This document shows positions 32,970 to 41,614 of a DNA stretch of 64,000 nt, piece by piece. The stretch covers positions 56,846 to 120,845 of IMG/VR virus record IMGVR_UViG_3300030001_000223; one strand, 5' to 3'. Numbering within the stretch: the stretch's first letter is position 1; each line of letters begins with the position of its first letter. The DNA comes from a virus. A program made the position numbers and the translations under genes. The notes beneath the pieces were generated by a model. It had not been told where the DNA came from and made no database searches. It saw only the letters and a list, made by a program, of their open reading frames with translations.

Positions 32970-33009
32970 TGTAAGGGCTTGTACTATTTAGAATTTAATT
33001 TCCCTTACA
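32970..33009 (-). other. Leader hairpin in the ligA transcript
   Basis: TGTAAGGG (32970-32977) pairs perfectly with CCCTTACA (33002-33009) across a 24-nt loop. With the -10 box at 33015-33020 the RNA is expected to start near 33008, so the hairpin would be at the 5' end. A role in RNA stability is likely; attenuation is less so, as there is no T-run. Confidence 0.5.
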
Positions 33010-33014
33010 AGACT

Positions 33015-33065
33015 ATCTTACTACTTTATGAATATAATGTCAAACTATTTATGTTAATTTGTTTA
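33015..33065 (-). promoter_or_regulatory. Promoter with upstream dyad, driving ligA
   Basis: On the - strand: AAACAAATTAA, 10 bp, TTGACA (33038-33043), 17 bp, TAAGAT (33015-33020). Both boxes match the sigma-A consensus well. The upstream AAATTAA half has the same 10-bp spacing as at five other promoters. Confidence 0.85.
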
Positions 33066-33074
33066 AATATTAAT

Positions 33075-34646
33075 TTAACCTAATCTTAAATAGTTATTTG
33101 TACCACTAGTGATTCTTAATCCATCATATTCTTGTACTGTTAATCCAAAATCCTTGACTAATTTCTTTTCTGTCTCGTCCATATCTTCATATTTTTTAGT
33201 AGCAAAATCTGGGGGCAACCAATTCTTACCTTTTCCACTCAAAATATTGAAAATCTCGAGATGTTGTTTATTTTTGTATTTGATATGAATAGTTTGTTTT
33301 TGATAACAATCTAAAATGAAATGCTCAGTTTCTATATTCTTATCACATCGTTTAATTGCTTCAACTATCTCATTTGTATCAATATTATATTTTGTTCCTT
33401 TTATATTGTTGAATATTATGTTCAAATCATTTAATGTATCAGGAACTCTATAAAGATAATTACCATAGTATCCTATGATTGATTTATTATTTATCTTGTA
33501 ACAACTGTTAGTTTTCCACCCAGAGAAAAGATAAATATTTTTATTCCACATTGTATCAGAATAATAGCTTTTATAAGTTAAATCATCAAATACTCTAGCT
33601 ACAGTTTCTTCATAGCTTTTTGGTATAGCCTGTATTAATTCTTCATAGAAATATCTAACATTCTCTATTGTAAAAGCTATATTCTGTTGTTTTTCCATAT
33701 TACACGAAAAATTATCTCTCAACTTAGTAGGTAGTTTCTTTTTAAATTCTGTTTCTTCAATAAATTTATTCCAATATTTTAGTGTTAAATGTGCTATAAA
33801 TCCATTAACAGTTAATTTATCAGCATGAACTTTATCATCACATAATCTTATTACATTTTCAACACCAAAGCCTGAAAGCAATTTACTAACTCTCATTTGT
33901 TCTTTAAATAATTCAATAGAAGCATTTTTAGCAACGTTAAATTCAAAAACTAACTTTTCTAATTTATTCATATTCGGTATTAGAGATTGCAGATTATTAA
34001 TATGAATATTGGGATTTTCCCTTTTAAATTCTCTTTCAAACATAGTTTCAGTATTGGACATTGGAACATTTATATATACCATTGCAGTTTCTACATCTGT
34101 TTCTCTTTCTGATTCACTAAAAGCATTTTGTATGTATTCTATATCGCCATCATATTGTTCTATAAGACTTATAAGCTTCTTTCTAGTATTATTATATGGA
34201 TTTTTAAGAGTCTCTGCATTAAGTAAGCATAATACTCTTCCACCGACTCTTTCTTGTGTCTCTATAGCTTTTAAACAATGTTTATCTCCTTCAGAATAAG
34301 GAGGATTCATTATTATTAAGTCATAGAATTTAGGTGGATCGAATGTAAGAAAGTTATCCCATACAACATTATATTTCTGTCCTCTTAATAAATTATTTAA
34401 ATTTTCATCAAATTCAATAACATCAAATTTTAAATAATCCTTTGCTTTCTTTCCATAGGAAATCATTCTTCTACAATTAGTTTCGTAGTATTCTTCATAT
34501 GCCTGTACTATATCTCCTTTTCCGCATGAAGGCTCTAGAATATGTTGGATTGAAGCAAGACTTAGTTGTTCTTCTTTAAGTTTATCTAACATTTTATATA
34601 TTAATTTTTTTGGTGTTGGGTAAAAATCTTTATTTTCTGTAAACAT
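33075..34646 (-). CDS. N6-adenine DNA methyltransferase fused to DUF4942-like domain
   Basis: A 523-residue protein. SAM-binding motif I (LEPSCGKGD, about 38) and the catalytic NPPY (MNPPYSEGD, about 115) identify a class I adenine methyltransferase. The second half (about 285-450: GFIAHLTLKYWNKFIEETEF, then ARVFDDLT and IYLFSGWKTN) matches DUF4942, often found behind such methylases in phages. It probably modifies phage DNA against restriction. Promoter at 34699-34749; the dyad recurs again 31 bases before the start. Confidence 0.85.
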   Translation of the reverse strand: MFTENKDFYPTPKKLIYKMLDKLKEEQLSLASIQHILEPSCGKGDIVQAYEEYYETNCRRMISYGKKAKDYLKFDVIEFDENLNNLLRGQKYNVVWDNFLTFDPPKFYDLIIMNPPYSEGDKHCLKAIETQERVGGRVLCLLNAETLKNPYNNTRKKLISLIEQYDGDIEYIQNAFSESERETDVETAMVYINVPMSNTETMFEREFKRENPNIHINNLQSLIPNMNKLEKLVFEFNVAKNASIELFKEQMRVSKLLSGFGVENVIRLCDDKVHADKLTVNGFIAHLTLKYWNKFIEETEFKKKLPTKLRDNFSCNMEKQQNIAFTIENVRYFYEELIQAIPKSYEETVARVFDDLTYKSYYSDTMWNKNIYLFSGWKTNSCYKINNKSIIGYYGNYLYRVPDTLNDLNIIFNNIKGTKYNIDTNEIVEAIKRCDKNIETEHFILDCYQKQTIHIKYKNKQHLEIFNILSGKGKNWLPPDFATKKYEDMDETEKKLVKDFGLTVQEYDGLRITSGTNNYLRLG

Positions 34647-34698
34647 CTTTTAAAATCTCCTTTTTATTATATTATATTAATTTATTAACCTCTTATTT

Positions 34699-34749
34699 AT
34701 AATAGCATCTTTGGAATAATAATGCAATATGTTTATATTAATTTATTAA
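34699..34749 (-). promoter_or_regulatory. Promoter with upstream dyad, driving the methyltransferase
   Basis: Perfect dyad TTAATAAATTAA (34738-34749), then 10 bp, TTGCAT (34722-34727), 17 bp, TATTAT (34699-34704). A second perfect dyad copy (34677-34688) lies in the leader just ahead of AAAAAGGAG. Confidence 0.8.
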
Positions 34750-34757
34750 CTTGTTAT

Positions 34758-34789
34758 AAAAGAAAAGACAGAACTTTTACATTCTGCCT
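34758..34789 (-). terminator. Rho-independent terminator
   Basis: Read on the - strand, AGGCAGAA pairs with TTCTGTCT (one G-U) around an 8-nt loop, followed by TTTCTTTT. It lies 9 bases after the stop of the gene at 34798 and just before the methyltransferase promoter. Confidence 0.85.
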
Positions 34790-34797
34790 AACTCAAT

Positions 34798-35022
34798 CTA
34801 TTTTATCTCTTTATTATCGTGCTTATATATCTCAGCCATAAATCGGTTATTTAATAATGCTAAAATAGTTCCTAATACGACTATTACACATGATATTGAA
34901 ATGGTATCACATCCAATAAATAGTTTAAATAGTGTTGCAATAGTTAATACTGACCCGACTATATTAATAAATGCACTTAGCATACAACCTAGTGTTTTTA
35001 AAATACGTTTTAATACTTTCAT
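34798..35022 (-). CDS. Small two-span membrane protein
   Basis: A 74-residue protein with two hydrophobic stretches (about 13-35 and 41-58), basic start (KVLKRILK) and charged end (KHDNKEIK). Behind AAAAGGAGAGTAAATA. Might be a holin or superinfection-exclusion protein; no decisive motif. The 5' leader carries the hairpin at 35103-35124. Confidence 0.6.
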   Translation of the reverse strand: MKVLKRILKTLGCMLSAFINIVGSVLTIATLFKLFIGCDTISISCVIVVLGTILALLNNRFMAEIYKHDNKEIK

Positions 35023-35102
35023 TATTTACTCTCCTTTTCTATTTCTTTTTTTAATTTATTTACAACCTTTTAAAAGTATGATTTTAACTGAATTTACCAA
35101 CT

Positions 35103-35124
35103 TGGGAGGCTAGTAATAGCCCCA
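35103..35124 (-). ncRNA. Leader hairpin with TTAC loop (copy 1)
   Basis: On the - strand TGGGGCTA-TTAC-TAGCCTCCCA folds into a stem with one bulge. The 13-base core is repeated at 42983-42995 with changes that keep the pairing. Both copies lie in the leader 80-95 bases upstream of a start codon. Confidence 0.5.
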
Positions 35125-35138
35125 TTTATAAATCCAAA

Positions 35139-35630
35139 TTATTCTAAATCTACTTTATTTTCTGTAGTTATTGAACCTTTTGCGATATGTATGTTATATT
35201 TTTTATTAGCATCAGTCTTTTCTCCTAATAACCATTTAATAGTTCCATTTGTATAGTATTCTGTGTATTCTTCTATTAAAGAATTACCATCCTCAGTTAT
35301 TATAGTATCTGATTGTCGTGTTTCTATATATTTAGATTTATTATCTTCTGTATAAACTTTAAATTTATTATTGTCATTTTCGATTATCAAACTGTAATTA
35401 TCTTTGTTATATATTTCATTCTCATATGTTTTAATATAGGTTTTATTTGAGAAAGCACCCATTATGGTTGTTAATATTACTAAGATAATAAATGTTACAA
35501 TTGATAGAAAAATTCCAGCAACAAATAATTCTTTTATTGTTCCAAATTCAAAATTGTCTTCTTTAATAAAAAGGAATAAACCACCTCCAAATGTTAATAA
35601 TCCAATTATCCAAACTAAATGCCAAATCAT
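35139..35630 (-). CDS. Two-span membrane protein
   Basis: A 163-residue protein with hydrophobic segments at about 3-22 and 35-58, then an extended hydrophilic, beta-prone domain of about 100 residues (YNIHIAKGSITTEN near the end). No catalytic motif. The ATG follows GGGGGATATAATT two bases after the dUTPase stop, so it is in the same operon. Confidence 0.6.
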   Translation of the reverse strand: MIWHLVWIIGLLTFGGGLFLFIKEDNFEFGTIKELFVAGIFLSIVTFIILVILTTIMGAFSNKTYIKTYENEIYNKDNYSLIIENDNNKFKVYTEDNKSKYIETRQSDTIITEDGNSLIEEYTEYYTNGTIKWLLGEKTDANKKYNIHIAKGSITTENKVDLE

Positions 35631-35632
35631 AA

Positions 35633-36391
35633 TTATATCCCCCTATTACTAGAACCATATGCACCAGTTCCTCTATCTGTTGTGTCAGTAAATTCATCTA
35701 CTTCCTTCCAACTAATTTTAGGAACAAATCTTAATACTCCTTGACATATTGCCTTACCTTTTTTGATTTCAATAGGTGTGTCTCCTATATTGTCACATAT
35801 AACTCCTATATCACCTCTAAATCCTTCATCAATTGTAGATGGAGCATTAGCTATTCTTAGTTTAGTCTTTAATGAGTTCCCACTCTTAGGTCTAAGTTGT
35901 AATTCATAACATCTAGGTAATGCTATAGCTATTCCTGTTGGGATTGCAACTGTTTCATGTGGTTGAATAATAACATCTTCCATTGCAAATATATCCATTC
36001 CACTATCTGTATCATGTGCGTATGTGGGAATAATAGCATCTTTATGTAATTTCATAATCCTAACATCTACTATTTCTTCACCTCTATAAGTCCCATTCTT
36101 TACTATTCTTGATTCTACCATTGTTATATCTATTGTTGATTCTACCATTGTTATATCTATTGTTGATTTACCATTAGTATTTCTAATCACATCATCTTTC
36201 TTCATGCTATTATTTATTAATTGTTGTAGGACTTCTTCTATTTCTTGTAAAGTTAATGTATCTAAGACCTCATAACTACTTCCTCCTTGCCCATATACTT
36301 CTATTATTTCAATTTCATTAGCTAATTCACTTATTGCATCCTCTTTTGTATATCCTTCAAATAGGTCTAAAACTTTTTCATAATTTGTCAT
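35633..36391 (-). CDS. dut: dUTPase with N-terminal extension
   Basis: A 252-residue protein; the ATG at 36391 follows GAAGGAGAGATTTATA. The trimeric dUTPase motifs are at about 125-250: DSGMDIF, RPKSGNSLKT, NAPSTIDEGFRGDIGV, and the C-terminal P-loop-like RGTGAYGSS. It hydrolyses dUTP to dUMP, feeding ThyX. About 100 extra residues precede the core. That extension holds a perfect tandem duplication of nine residues (STIDITMVE twice, 36111-36164). The extension has no recognised domain. Confidence 0.92.
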   Translation of the reverse strand: MTNYEKVLDLFEGYTKEDAISELANEIEIIEVYGQGGSSYEVLDTLTLQEIEEVLQQLINNSMKKDDVIRNTNGKSTIDITMVESTIDITMVESRIVKNGTYRGEEIVDVRIMKLHKDAIIPTYAHDTDSGMDIFAMEDVIIQPHETVAIPTGIAIALPRCYELQLRPKSGNSLKTKLRIANAPSTIDEGFRGDIGVICDNIGDTPIEIKKGKAICQGVLRFVPKISWKEVDEFTDTTDRGTGAYGSSNRGI

Positions 36392-36474
36392 TATAAATCT
36401 CTCCTTCAATCTTTTATATTTTGTTAATTTATATATCCGTCTACATAACTGCATTTGTGAATAACTGTAGATAC

Positions 36475-36726
36475 TTAGTTGTCTTTTGCTAAATCATTCC
36501 AATCATCATATGTATAAATCTTATCAAGTTCTTTTTGAATATCAACTATTGTTTCTTCTATATTTCCTACAAGTTTATTTTCTTCTTCGGTATATTCATT
36601 TGACATTGATTCAGCATTAGCTAATATATCATTAGTGATTTTAGATACATTTTTTTCTAGTATCTCTTTTATCTTATCCATACTTTCTTTTAATCTTGTT
36701 AATTCTTCTAGCATAAATGAATTCAT
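36475..36726 (-). CDS. Small acidic coiled-coil protein
   Basis: An 83-residue helical protein (LEELTRLKESMDKIKEIL...VDIQKELDKIYTYDDW). The ATG follows AAGGATGTGAAAACTAATA. No membrane span, no motif. The gap to the dUTPase start contains an inverted repeat TCTACA/TGTAGA and a dyad copy. Confidence 0.6.
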   Translation of the reverse strand: MNSFMLEELTRLKESMDKIKEILEKNVSKITNDILANAESMSNEYTEEENKLVGNIEETIVDIQKELDKIYTYDDWNDLAKDN

Positions 36727-36753
36727 TATTAGTTTTCACATCCTTAATAATTA

Positions 36754-37323
36754 TTACGAATTTGTATATTTTCTCATATCGTAATGAGAACCTCTTTTTA
36801 TTATGATTGGTTCTAATCCTAAGTGTCTCCATCTTATAGCAGTAGCAATGCTTGAAACTACAGTTGGAGATATATCGTACATCTTAGCGACATCTTTATA
36901 AAGTATAGTACCTGATTTACATAAAGTATGTATTTCTTTAACTTTTTCGTCTGTTAATTTATTCATATAATTATTTGTACCACTTCTTTGTTGTAATTTT
37001 AATACTTCATGCTCTTGATTCTCTTTTTTAGTAACCCATTCTAAATTACTATCATAATTGTGATACTTAATTCCATCAATATGATTAACTTCTTGTCCAT
37101 CTTTTGGTTTACCTATGAACAAATAAGCGACTGCCCTATGTACACTTCCAGCATGAAATCCATCATTAAATGTTATACTGCATTGTAAATAGCCATCTTT
37201 ATTAGGTTTACAATTTAATAATTTACCTTTCTTCCCTATAATCCTTCCCATATTTGATACTTCATAGCCATTGTTTATTATCCATACTTCGTTTTCTAAA
37301 TCTTCTATATATTCTTTTCTCAT
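36754..37323 (-). CDS. HNH homing endonuclease (NUMOD4-HNH)
   Basis: A 189-residue protein. NUMOD4 start (VWIINNGYEVSNMGRI), HNH core (VHRAVAYLFIGKPKDG, then VNHIDGIKYHNYDSNLEWVT, then N-Q-E-H), and a C-terminal HTH (YKDVAKMYDISPTVVSSI) as in IENR-type tails. Free-standing homing nuclease of the I-HmuI/I-TslI kind. The start is unusual: AGAAAGGAG is followed by the dyad (TTAAATAAATTAA) and then the ATG directly. Confidence 0.92.
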   Translation of the reverse strand: MRKEYIEDLENEVWIINNGYEVSNMGRIIGKKGKLLNCKPNKDGYLQCSITFNDGFHAGSVHRAVAYLFIGKPKDGQEVNHIDGIKYHNYDSNLEWVTKKENQEHEVLKLQQRSGTNNYMNKLTDEKVKEIHTLCKSGTILYKDVAKMYDISPTVVSSIATAIRWRHLGLEPIIIKRGSHYDMRKYTNS

Positions 37324-37379
37324 TTAATTTATTTAACTCTCCTTTCTAAAAAGTCCATAACATGTAGTTTTTAACAGGT

Positions 37380-37577
37380 TTATTTTGCTTCATATATTGA
37401 TATATGTGTGGGTTTATAATCATTTTCATCAACTTTATAAACCATATCGTTCCATTCAAAATATGGATATCCTGTTTGCTTTACTAATTCAAAGAAAATA
37501 TTTATGTTCCCTATAAATATGTATTTGGATAATAATATTTCTTCCTTTTTAATATTTGTTTGTTGTTTTATATTCAT
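37380..37577 (-). CDS. Small hypothetical protein
   Basis: A 65-residue protein whose ATG (37577) follows GAGGATGATTAAA; the ATG three codons earlier overlaps the ribosome-binding site. It starts MNIKQQTNIKKEEILLSKY. Contains an aromatic cluster (YPYFEWNDMVYKVDE). A perfect dyad (37603-37614) lies upstream. Function unknown. Confidence 0.55.
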   Translation of the reverse strand: MNIKQQTNIKKEEILLSKYIFIGNINIFFELVKQTGYPYFEWNDMVYKVDENDYKPTHISIYEAK

Positions 37578-37645
37578 TTTAATCATCCTCGCTTTGTTTA
37601 TATTAATTTATTAACTACCCTTAAAATATCTGCTTTATTGTGACT

Positions 37646-38065
37646 TTAACCTATAGTAGCTTCTAATTTACTTCTAACGCCATCTTTTACTTGTGTATAT
37701 TTGTAATGCGGAGCATTGTCTTCATTAATTAATGAGTTCATATATTCTCCAGTCATCTTTCGAGAAATACTTAATAGTAAATCATCGCAAGCTACATCAT
37801 AAAAGATAATATAATCACTTGTAGTACCTTCAACTTGTGTCCAATATACTAATAGGTTATCATTTGTATTCAGTTCATTAATCAAATAATCATAAGCCTT
37901 ATCTCGTATTGCACCACATACACTATCTATATCACAAGTCTTATCATATGAAAATATAATGGTATTATTGTTGTCTGTATTTCTATATACTGCAAATCTT
38001 CCTTTTGAGTTAATTAAATCTAATTCGTAATTTAAATTTCTTAATCCTAAAATCTTTTCTTTCAT
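37646..38065 (-). CDS. Hypothetical protein
   Basis: A 139-residue soluble protein behind AAGGGAGATATGTAAAA. Mixed alpha/beta, containing SYDKTCDIDSVCGAIRDKAYD and LLVYWTQVEGTTSDYI. Cys residues are not in a zinc pattern. No family recognised. Confidence 0.6.
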   Translation of the reverse strand: MKEKILGLRNLNYELDLINSKGRFAVYRNTDNNNTIIFSYDKTCDIDSVCGAIRDKAYDYLINELNTNDNLLVYWTQVEGTTSDYIIFYDVACDDLLLSISRKMTGEYMNSLINEDNAPHYKYTQVKDGVRSKLEATIG

Positions 38066-38081
38066 TTTTACATATCTCCCT

Positions 38082-38408
38082 TTATTTTATAGTTTTCATT
38101 AAATCATCTAATATTATATTATTTGGTAATCCTTTTGATTTTAACTTTAAATAATAGTCTACATTTTCTTTCATATGGAATACTGTACATTTCTCACAAG
38201 CAAAAACTTCTTTATTATTTCCTTCGGCATCTATATATTGTAATAAGTATCCACCCCATAAAGTATTTTGTATCTTACAACATTCTTCATATAAAGGACA
38301 GTAACACATTCTACAATCATACTTATTATCAGATATATTTGAATGACATGGATACCAATAACAATTAGTTCTAAGATTTAAATTATTAGTATTGGTTTTA
38401 ATCTTCAT
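38082..38408 (-). CDS. Cysteine-rich small-domain protein
   Basis: A 108-residue protein. The first 35 residues hold CYWYPCH, then YDCRMCYCPLYEECC, with a later CEKCTVFH, the pattern of the 'cysteine-rich small domain' (PF04071), often found near cobalamin or radical enzymes. The NrdJ next door is B12-dependent, so a link is possible. The best start is ATG 38408, which overlaps the end of the upstream gene by 11 bases; an earlier open frame has no ribosome-binding site. Confidence 0.65.
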   Translation of the reverse strand: MKIKTNTNNLNLRTNCYWYPCHSNISDNKYDCRMCYCPLYEECCKIQNTLWGGYLLQYIDAEGNNKEVFACEKCTVFHMKENVDYYLKLKSKGLPNNIILDDLMKTIK

Positions 38409-38604
38409 ATAGGAATTCCATTGCTTCTTCAAAAGTTTCAAATACATAATCTTCGTTTATTAATACATGTTCTTTTAAATGGTTATCATATAGATTAATT
38501 ATTGGGAGACAAGAGCTAGTAATTCTAACATAGCCCTTGAACACTCCTTCCTTAATCTTGAAATCACCATCTATATAATATATATCTTGGTTGCTTTCAA
38601 ACAT
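38398..38604 (-). CDS. Small hypothetical protein
   Basis: A 68-residue protein behind AATAGGAGATTAAATT, starting MFESNQDIYYIDGDFKIKEG and ending FETFEEAMEFLYED. Beta-strands followed by an acidic helix. Overlaps the next gene. No domain recognised. Confidence 0.6.
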   Translation of the reverse strand: MFESNQDIYYIDGDFKIKEGVFKGYVRITSSCLPIINLYDNHLKEHVLINEDYVFETFEEAMEFLYED

Positions 38605-38615
38605 AATTTAATCTC

Positions 38616-40574
38616 CTATTCACATTTAGTAAAGCCACAATCTACACAACTTATACATCCACCAGAATGTTCTAGTTCATGTCCACATTCGGGGCATTTA
38701 TTAAATCTTAATGCAAATGCAATATCCCCATTATCTTTTTTAAACTTTAATTCTTCATCTGTAAAGTTTGCTTTAGTTTCTACCATTTGTTCATTTAATT
38801 TATTTATTACTTCTATGGTTTGATTTGATATTTCTTTTAAAAATGTTTTTATTTCTCTTAATATAGCAGTTCCACAACTATTACCTTGACTTAATTGTAT
38901 TCCTTTTGCTCTTTGAGTTGAAAAACTATTGCATCCACCAACACCTTCAAAAGATTTCTCTATATTGAATAAGTTTCCTCCTAGTCTTAACATACCACTC
39001 ATTGCTATAACCATTCCTTGAAGATTTCTTTCACATCCTCCAGATCCTGACCTAATTACATACATGTCTTGTATTGCTTGTTCTGTATTTGACCAACCTA
39101 TCATTAATTTAAGTTTGCCACAACCTATTTTAACTTTTCTTTCGTAGTAAACTGTATCCTTAGCTTTTGGCTTCCATTGACCTCTTTCTAAAGTTGATAT
39201 TAATTCATTAGCTTTTTCTTCTTCTGTTTTTTCAGTAATCATTATACCTTGTCTTATAGGATTCGGTCTAAATATAGTGCAACCTTTAATTCCATTTTCC
39301 CAACAGAATTCATAAACCTTTTTAACATCTTCAAATGGATACTCAGTGGGGATATTAATAGTTTTACTACATGACATATCTACGTGAAATGCTATAGTTT
39401 TAAGAACATCTAAGTGTGCTTGTACAGGTAAATTCATTGCAGTAACAAAAATATCTTCTTTTACAATACAATCTTTATTACCTTTAATTTCATTCCATAC
39501 TTTGTAAGCATAATCCTCCATCTTAACTATCTTAATATCATCATCTGACTGACCACCTAATTTTACCTTCCTATCATACGATAGACTAAATATAGGTTCT
39601 AAGCCAGAACTTGTATTGCTCCCAAAAGTTAATGACATTGTGCCCGTGGGAGCAACGCTCATAATCTTTGAATTTCTGATGCCATATTTTAATATATCAT
39701 CAGCTAAATCTATCCATTCATTGTCTTTTTCCATATGTTTTTGAATATATCCACTTTTAATGTACTTTTCTCTATCTAAGAATGGGAAGCCACCTTTTTC
39801 TTTAGCTAACTGAACACTTGCCTTAAAGGCTTCTTTTGATATGAAGTTCATTATTTCATCAATGACTTCTAATGATTCTTTACTTCCGTAAACCATATTT
39901 AACATACATAAAGCATCTCCAAGCCCAGTAATTCCAAGCCCTATAGTTCTAAATGCTTCTTGATAGTTTCTATATATTTCATCTGGGAAGTTATTTATAT
40001 CAATTATATTATCTAAAAATTTAACTGCACTATGAGTTGTTTCGCTTAATTTTTTATAATCAATCTTTGCTTTAGATGTAAAAGGATTATCTATCATATT
40101 ATGTAAGAATATACTTCCTAGATTACATGCACCACCATAATCGTTACGGTTTAATGGTTCTTTTGTAATAGGGTTGTTCCCATAAACTGTTCCTGCTAAA
40201 TACTCAGCACAAGGATTACTACAAACAATATTTTCTATATACCATACTGTATTATCTTTATTCATGTTATCATAGAAGAAAATCCCTGGCTCTCCATTAT
40301 CATAAGCTTTCTTCATAATTGAATCCCATAAATATCTTGCACTTATTTCTTTCTTATATTTCCATTGTGATTCATCTTTTAAGACATATCCTTTATCATC
40401 ATATACTGGATAGTGTAAGAATATAGTTTCATCTTTTTTAACAGAATTCATAAAATCATTATCAACCATAACTGTTACATTAAAATGAACTAGTTTTCCT
40501 TCATCATAAGATTTTGCATTTATAAAATCTTCAATGTCCATATTATATATTGAGCATACGCCCATATTTGCTCC
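38616..40574 (-). CDS. nrdJ: Ribonucleotide reductase NrdJ, exon 2
   Basis: This exon gives 652 residues beginning GANMGVCSIYNMDIEDF, joined in frame to exon 1 for a 799-residue adenosylcobalamin-dependent (class II) ribonucleotide reductase. Visible: NPCAE (active-site Cys), the GACNLGSI region, the PTGTMSL loop, a C-terminal TSCPD-like region (GSGGCERNLQGMV) and a terminal zinc pair (CPECGHELEH...CVDCGFTKC). It makes deoxynucleotides without an NrdF partner. The apparent ATG at 40577 is intron sequence. Confidence 0.93.
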   Translation of the reverse strand, partial: GANMGVCSIYNMDIEDFINAKSYDEGKLVHFNVTVMVDNDFMNSVKKDETIFLHYPVYDDKGYVLKDESQWKYKKEISARYLWDSIMKKAYDNGEPGIFFYDNMNKDNTVWYIENIVCSNPCAEYLAGTVYGNNPITKEPLNRNDYGGACNLGSIFLHNMIDNPFTSKAKIDYKKLSETTHSAVKFLDNIIDINNFPDEIYRNYQEAFRTIGLGITGLGDALCMLNMVYGSKESLEVIDEIMNFISKEAFKASVQLAKEKGGFPFLDREKYIKSGYIQKHMEKDNEWIDLADDILKYGIRNSKIMSVAPTGTMSLTFGSNTSSGLEPIFSLSYDRKVKLGGQSDDDIKIVKMEDYAYKVWNEIKGNKDCIVKEDIFVTAMNLPVQAHLDVLKTIAFHVDMSCSKTINIPTEYPFEDVKKVYEFCWENGIKGCTIFRPNPIRQGIMITEKTEEEKANELISTLERGQWKPKAKDTVYYERKVKIGCGKLKLMIGWSNTEQAIQDMYVIRSGSGGCERNLQGMVIAMSGMLRLGGNLFNIEKSFEGVGGCNSFSTQRAKGIQLSQGNSCGTAILREIKTFLKEISNQTIEVINKLNEQMVETKANFTDEELKFKKDNGDIAFALRFNKCPECGHELEHSGGCISCVDCGFTKCE

Positions 40575-41614
40575 CATACTGTAATCTTCTATTACTAGAA
40601 GTGTCGGACTATATCTTAATTTAATTTATTCAATTAAACCTTGGGTACTATTGAGGTTATTAAAATATATTGCTATATCTCCTCTAGTCTCTACACCCTC
40701 CTACTCTGTAGGCACGGCTCGGTATTAACTTTTATTCAAAGCTTTCACCGAATTCTCCCAATTCTAGACGCAGAGCTTCTGCCTTATTATACTTTCTGTT
40801 TAATATTATGAAATTATTATCTGGATATATGTAATGTAAAAATTCTAATACTTGTTTTTTTGATGCCATTTCAATTACATAACATTTTTCATTGGCTTTA
40901 GGTCTTATTTTACTACTAATATCATTTTTATCTAATATGTTTTGAATTCCTTCCAACATATGGTATTGTGAAGTAAAACTTATTTTTTGCCAAATTCTAT
41001 CTCTGTCTTTACGTTTGCCCCATGTTATACAACCTTCTGCATCAAAAAACCCTTGAACAAGATATCTTTCTAATCTAGGCTTAATCATTGGAATATGTCT
41101 TTCTTCTTTTAATCGTCCACCAAATAGCATTTTTATATCTCTAACAATATGGTTTTCACCTATTTTAAAACCAATATGAGGGAATTGCTTTTTAGTTTTA
41201 TCTAATTTGTTAGATATATTACTATGCCCTCCTATTTCACTTATCATAAAGTCTATAATTTCTCTATCATCTAATTGAACATCTATCTCAAATTTATCAT
41301 CTTTAGATAGACAACCATCTCCTAATAAAAAACCTAATATATAAGCCTTTTCTTTGGTATCAATTTTATGAAAATAATCTATTTTATAATCAGCAACTTT
41401 TGCATATTTATTTAGGTCTTGCAATCCATATTGTTTAATATAATTTATTACATTCCAATATTTAATTCCTGTGATTCCTTCTATTTTTCTACTTGAAAAA
41501 CCTTGTTCTAAGTATTTTGTTAATATTTCCTTTGATAATTGATATTCCATAATAAATCTCTCCTTACTCTTTTACGTATTTGTAATTTTCAAGATACTCG
41601 TATAATAACTATTT
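40575..41614 (-). ncRNA. Group I intron in nrdJ
   Basis: The 1040-bp intron separates ...GGA-AGA-CGT from GGA-GCA-AAT-ATG. The 5' exon ends in T and the intron ends in G, as group I rules require. Core strands of P7 are visible: GTGTAGAGACTA (reverse complement at 40685-40696) and AAGATATAGTCC (near 40605-40616), with GACTA pairing TAGTC. GTATCTT shortly after the 5' splice site can pair with the exon end, ACGT side, as a guide. It contains a LAGLIDADG gene. Unspliced RNA stops two codons into the intron. Confidence 0.92.
40732..41550 (-). CDS. LAGLIDADG homing endonuclease inside the nrdJ intron
   Basis: A 272-residue protein behind AAGGAGAGATTTATT. Two LAGLIDADG helices: AYILGFLLGDGCL (about 75) and LVQGFFDAEGCI (about 165), with the acidic Asp and Glu at the active site, so a monomeric enzyme. 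The N-terminus has an HTH-like stretch (FSSRKIEGITGIKYWNVINYI). It would cut intron-less nrdJ alleles at the RR/GANMG coding site and so spread the intron. Confidence 0.95.
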   Translation of the reverse strand: MEYQLSKEILTKYLEQGFSSRKIEGITGIKYWNVINYIKQYGLQDLNKYAKVADYKIDYFHKIDTKEKAYILGFLLGDGCLSKDDKFEIDVQLDDREIIDFMISEIGGHSNISNKLDKTKKQFPHIGFKIGENHIVRDIKMLFGGRLKEERHIPMIKPRLERYLVQGFFDAEGCITWGKRKDRDRIWQKISFTSQYHMLEGIQNILDKNDISSKIRPKANEKCYVIEMASKKQVLEFLHYIYPDNNFIILNRKYNKAEALRLELGEFGESFE

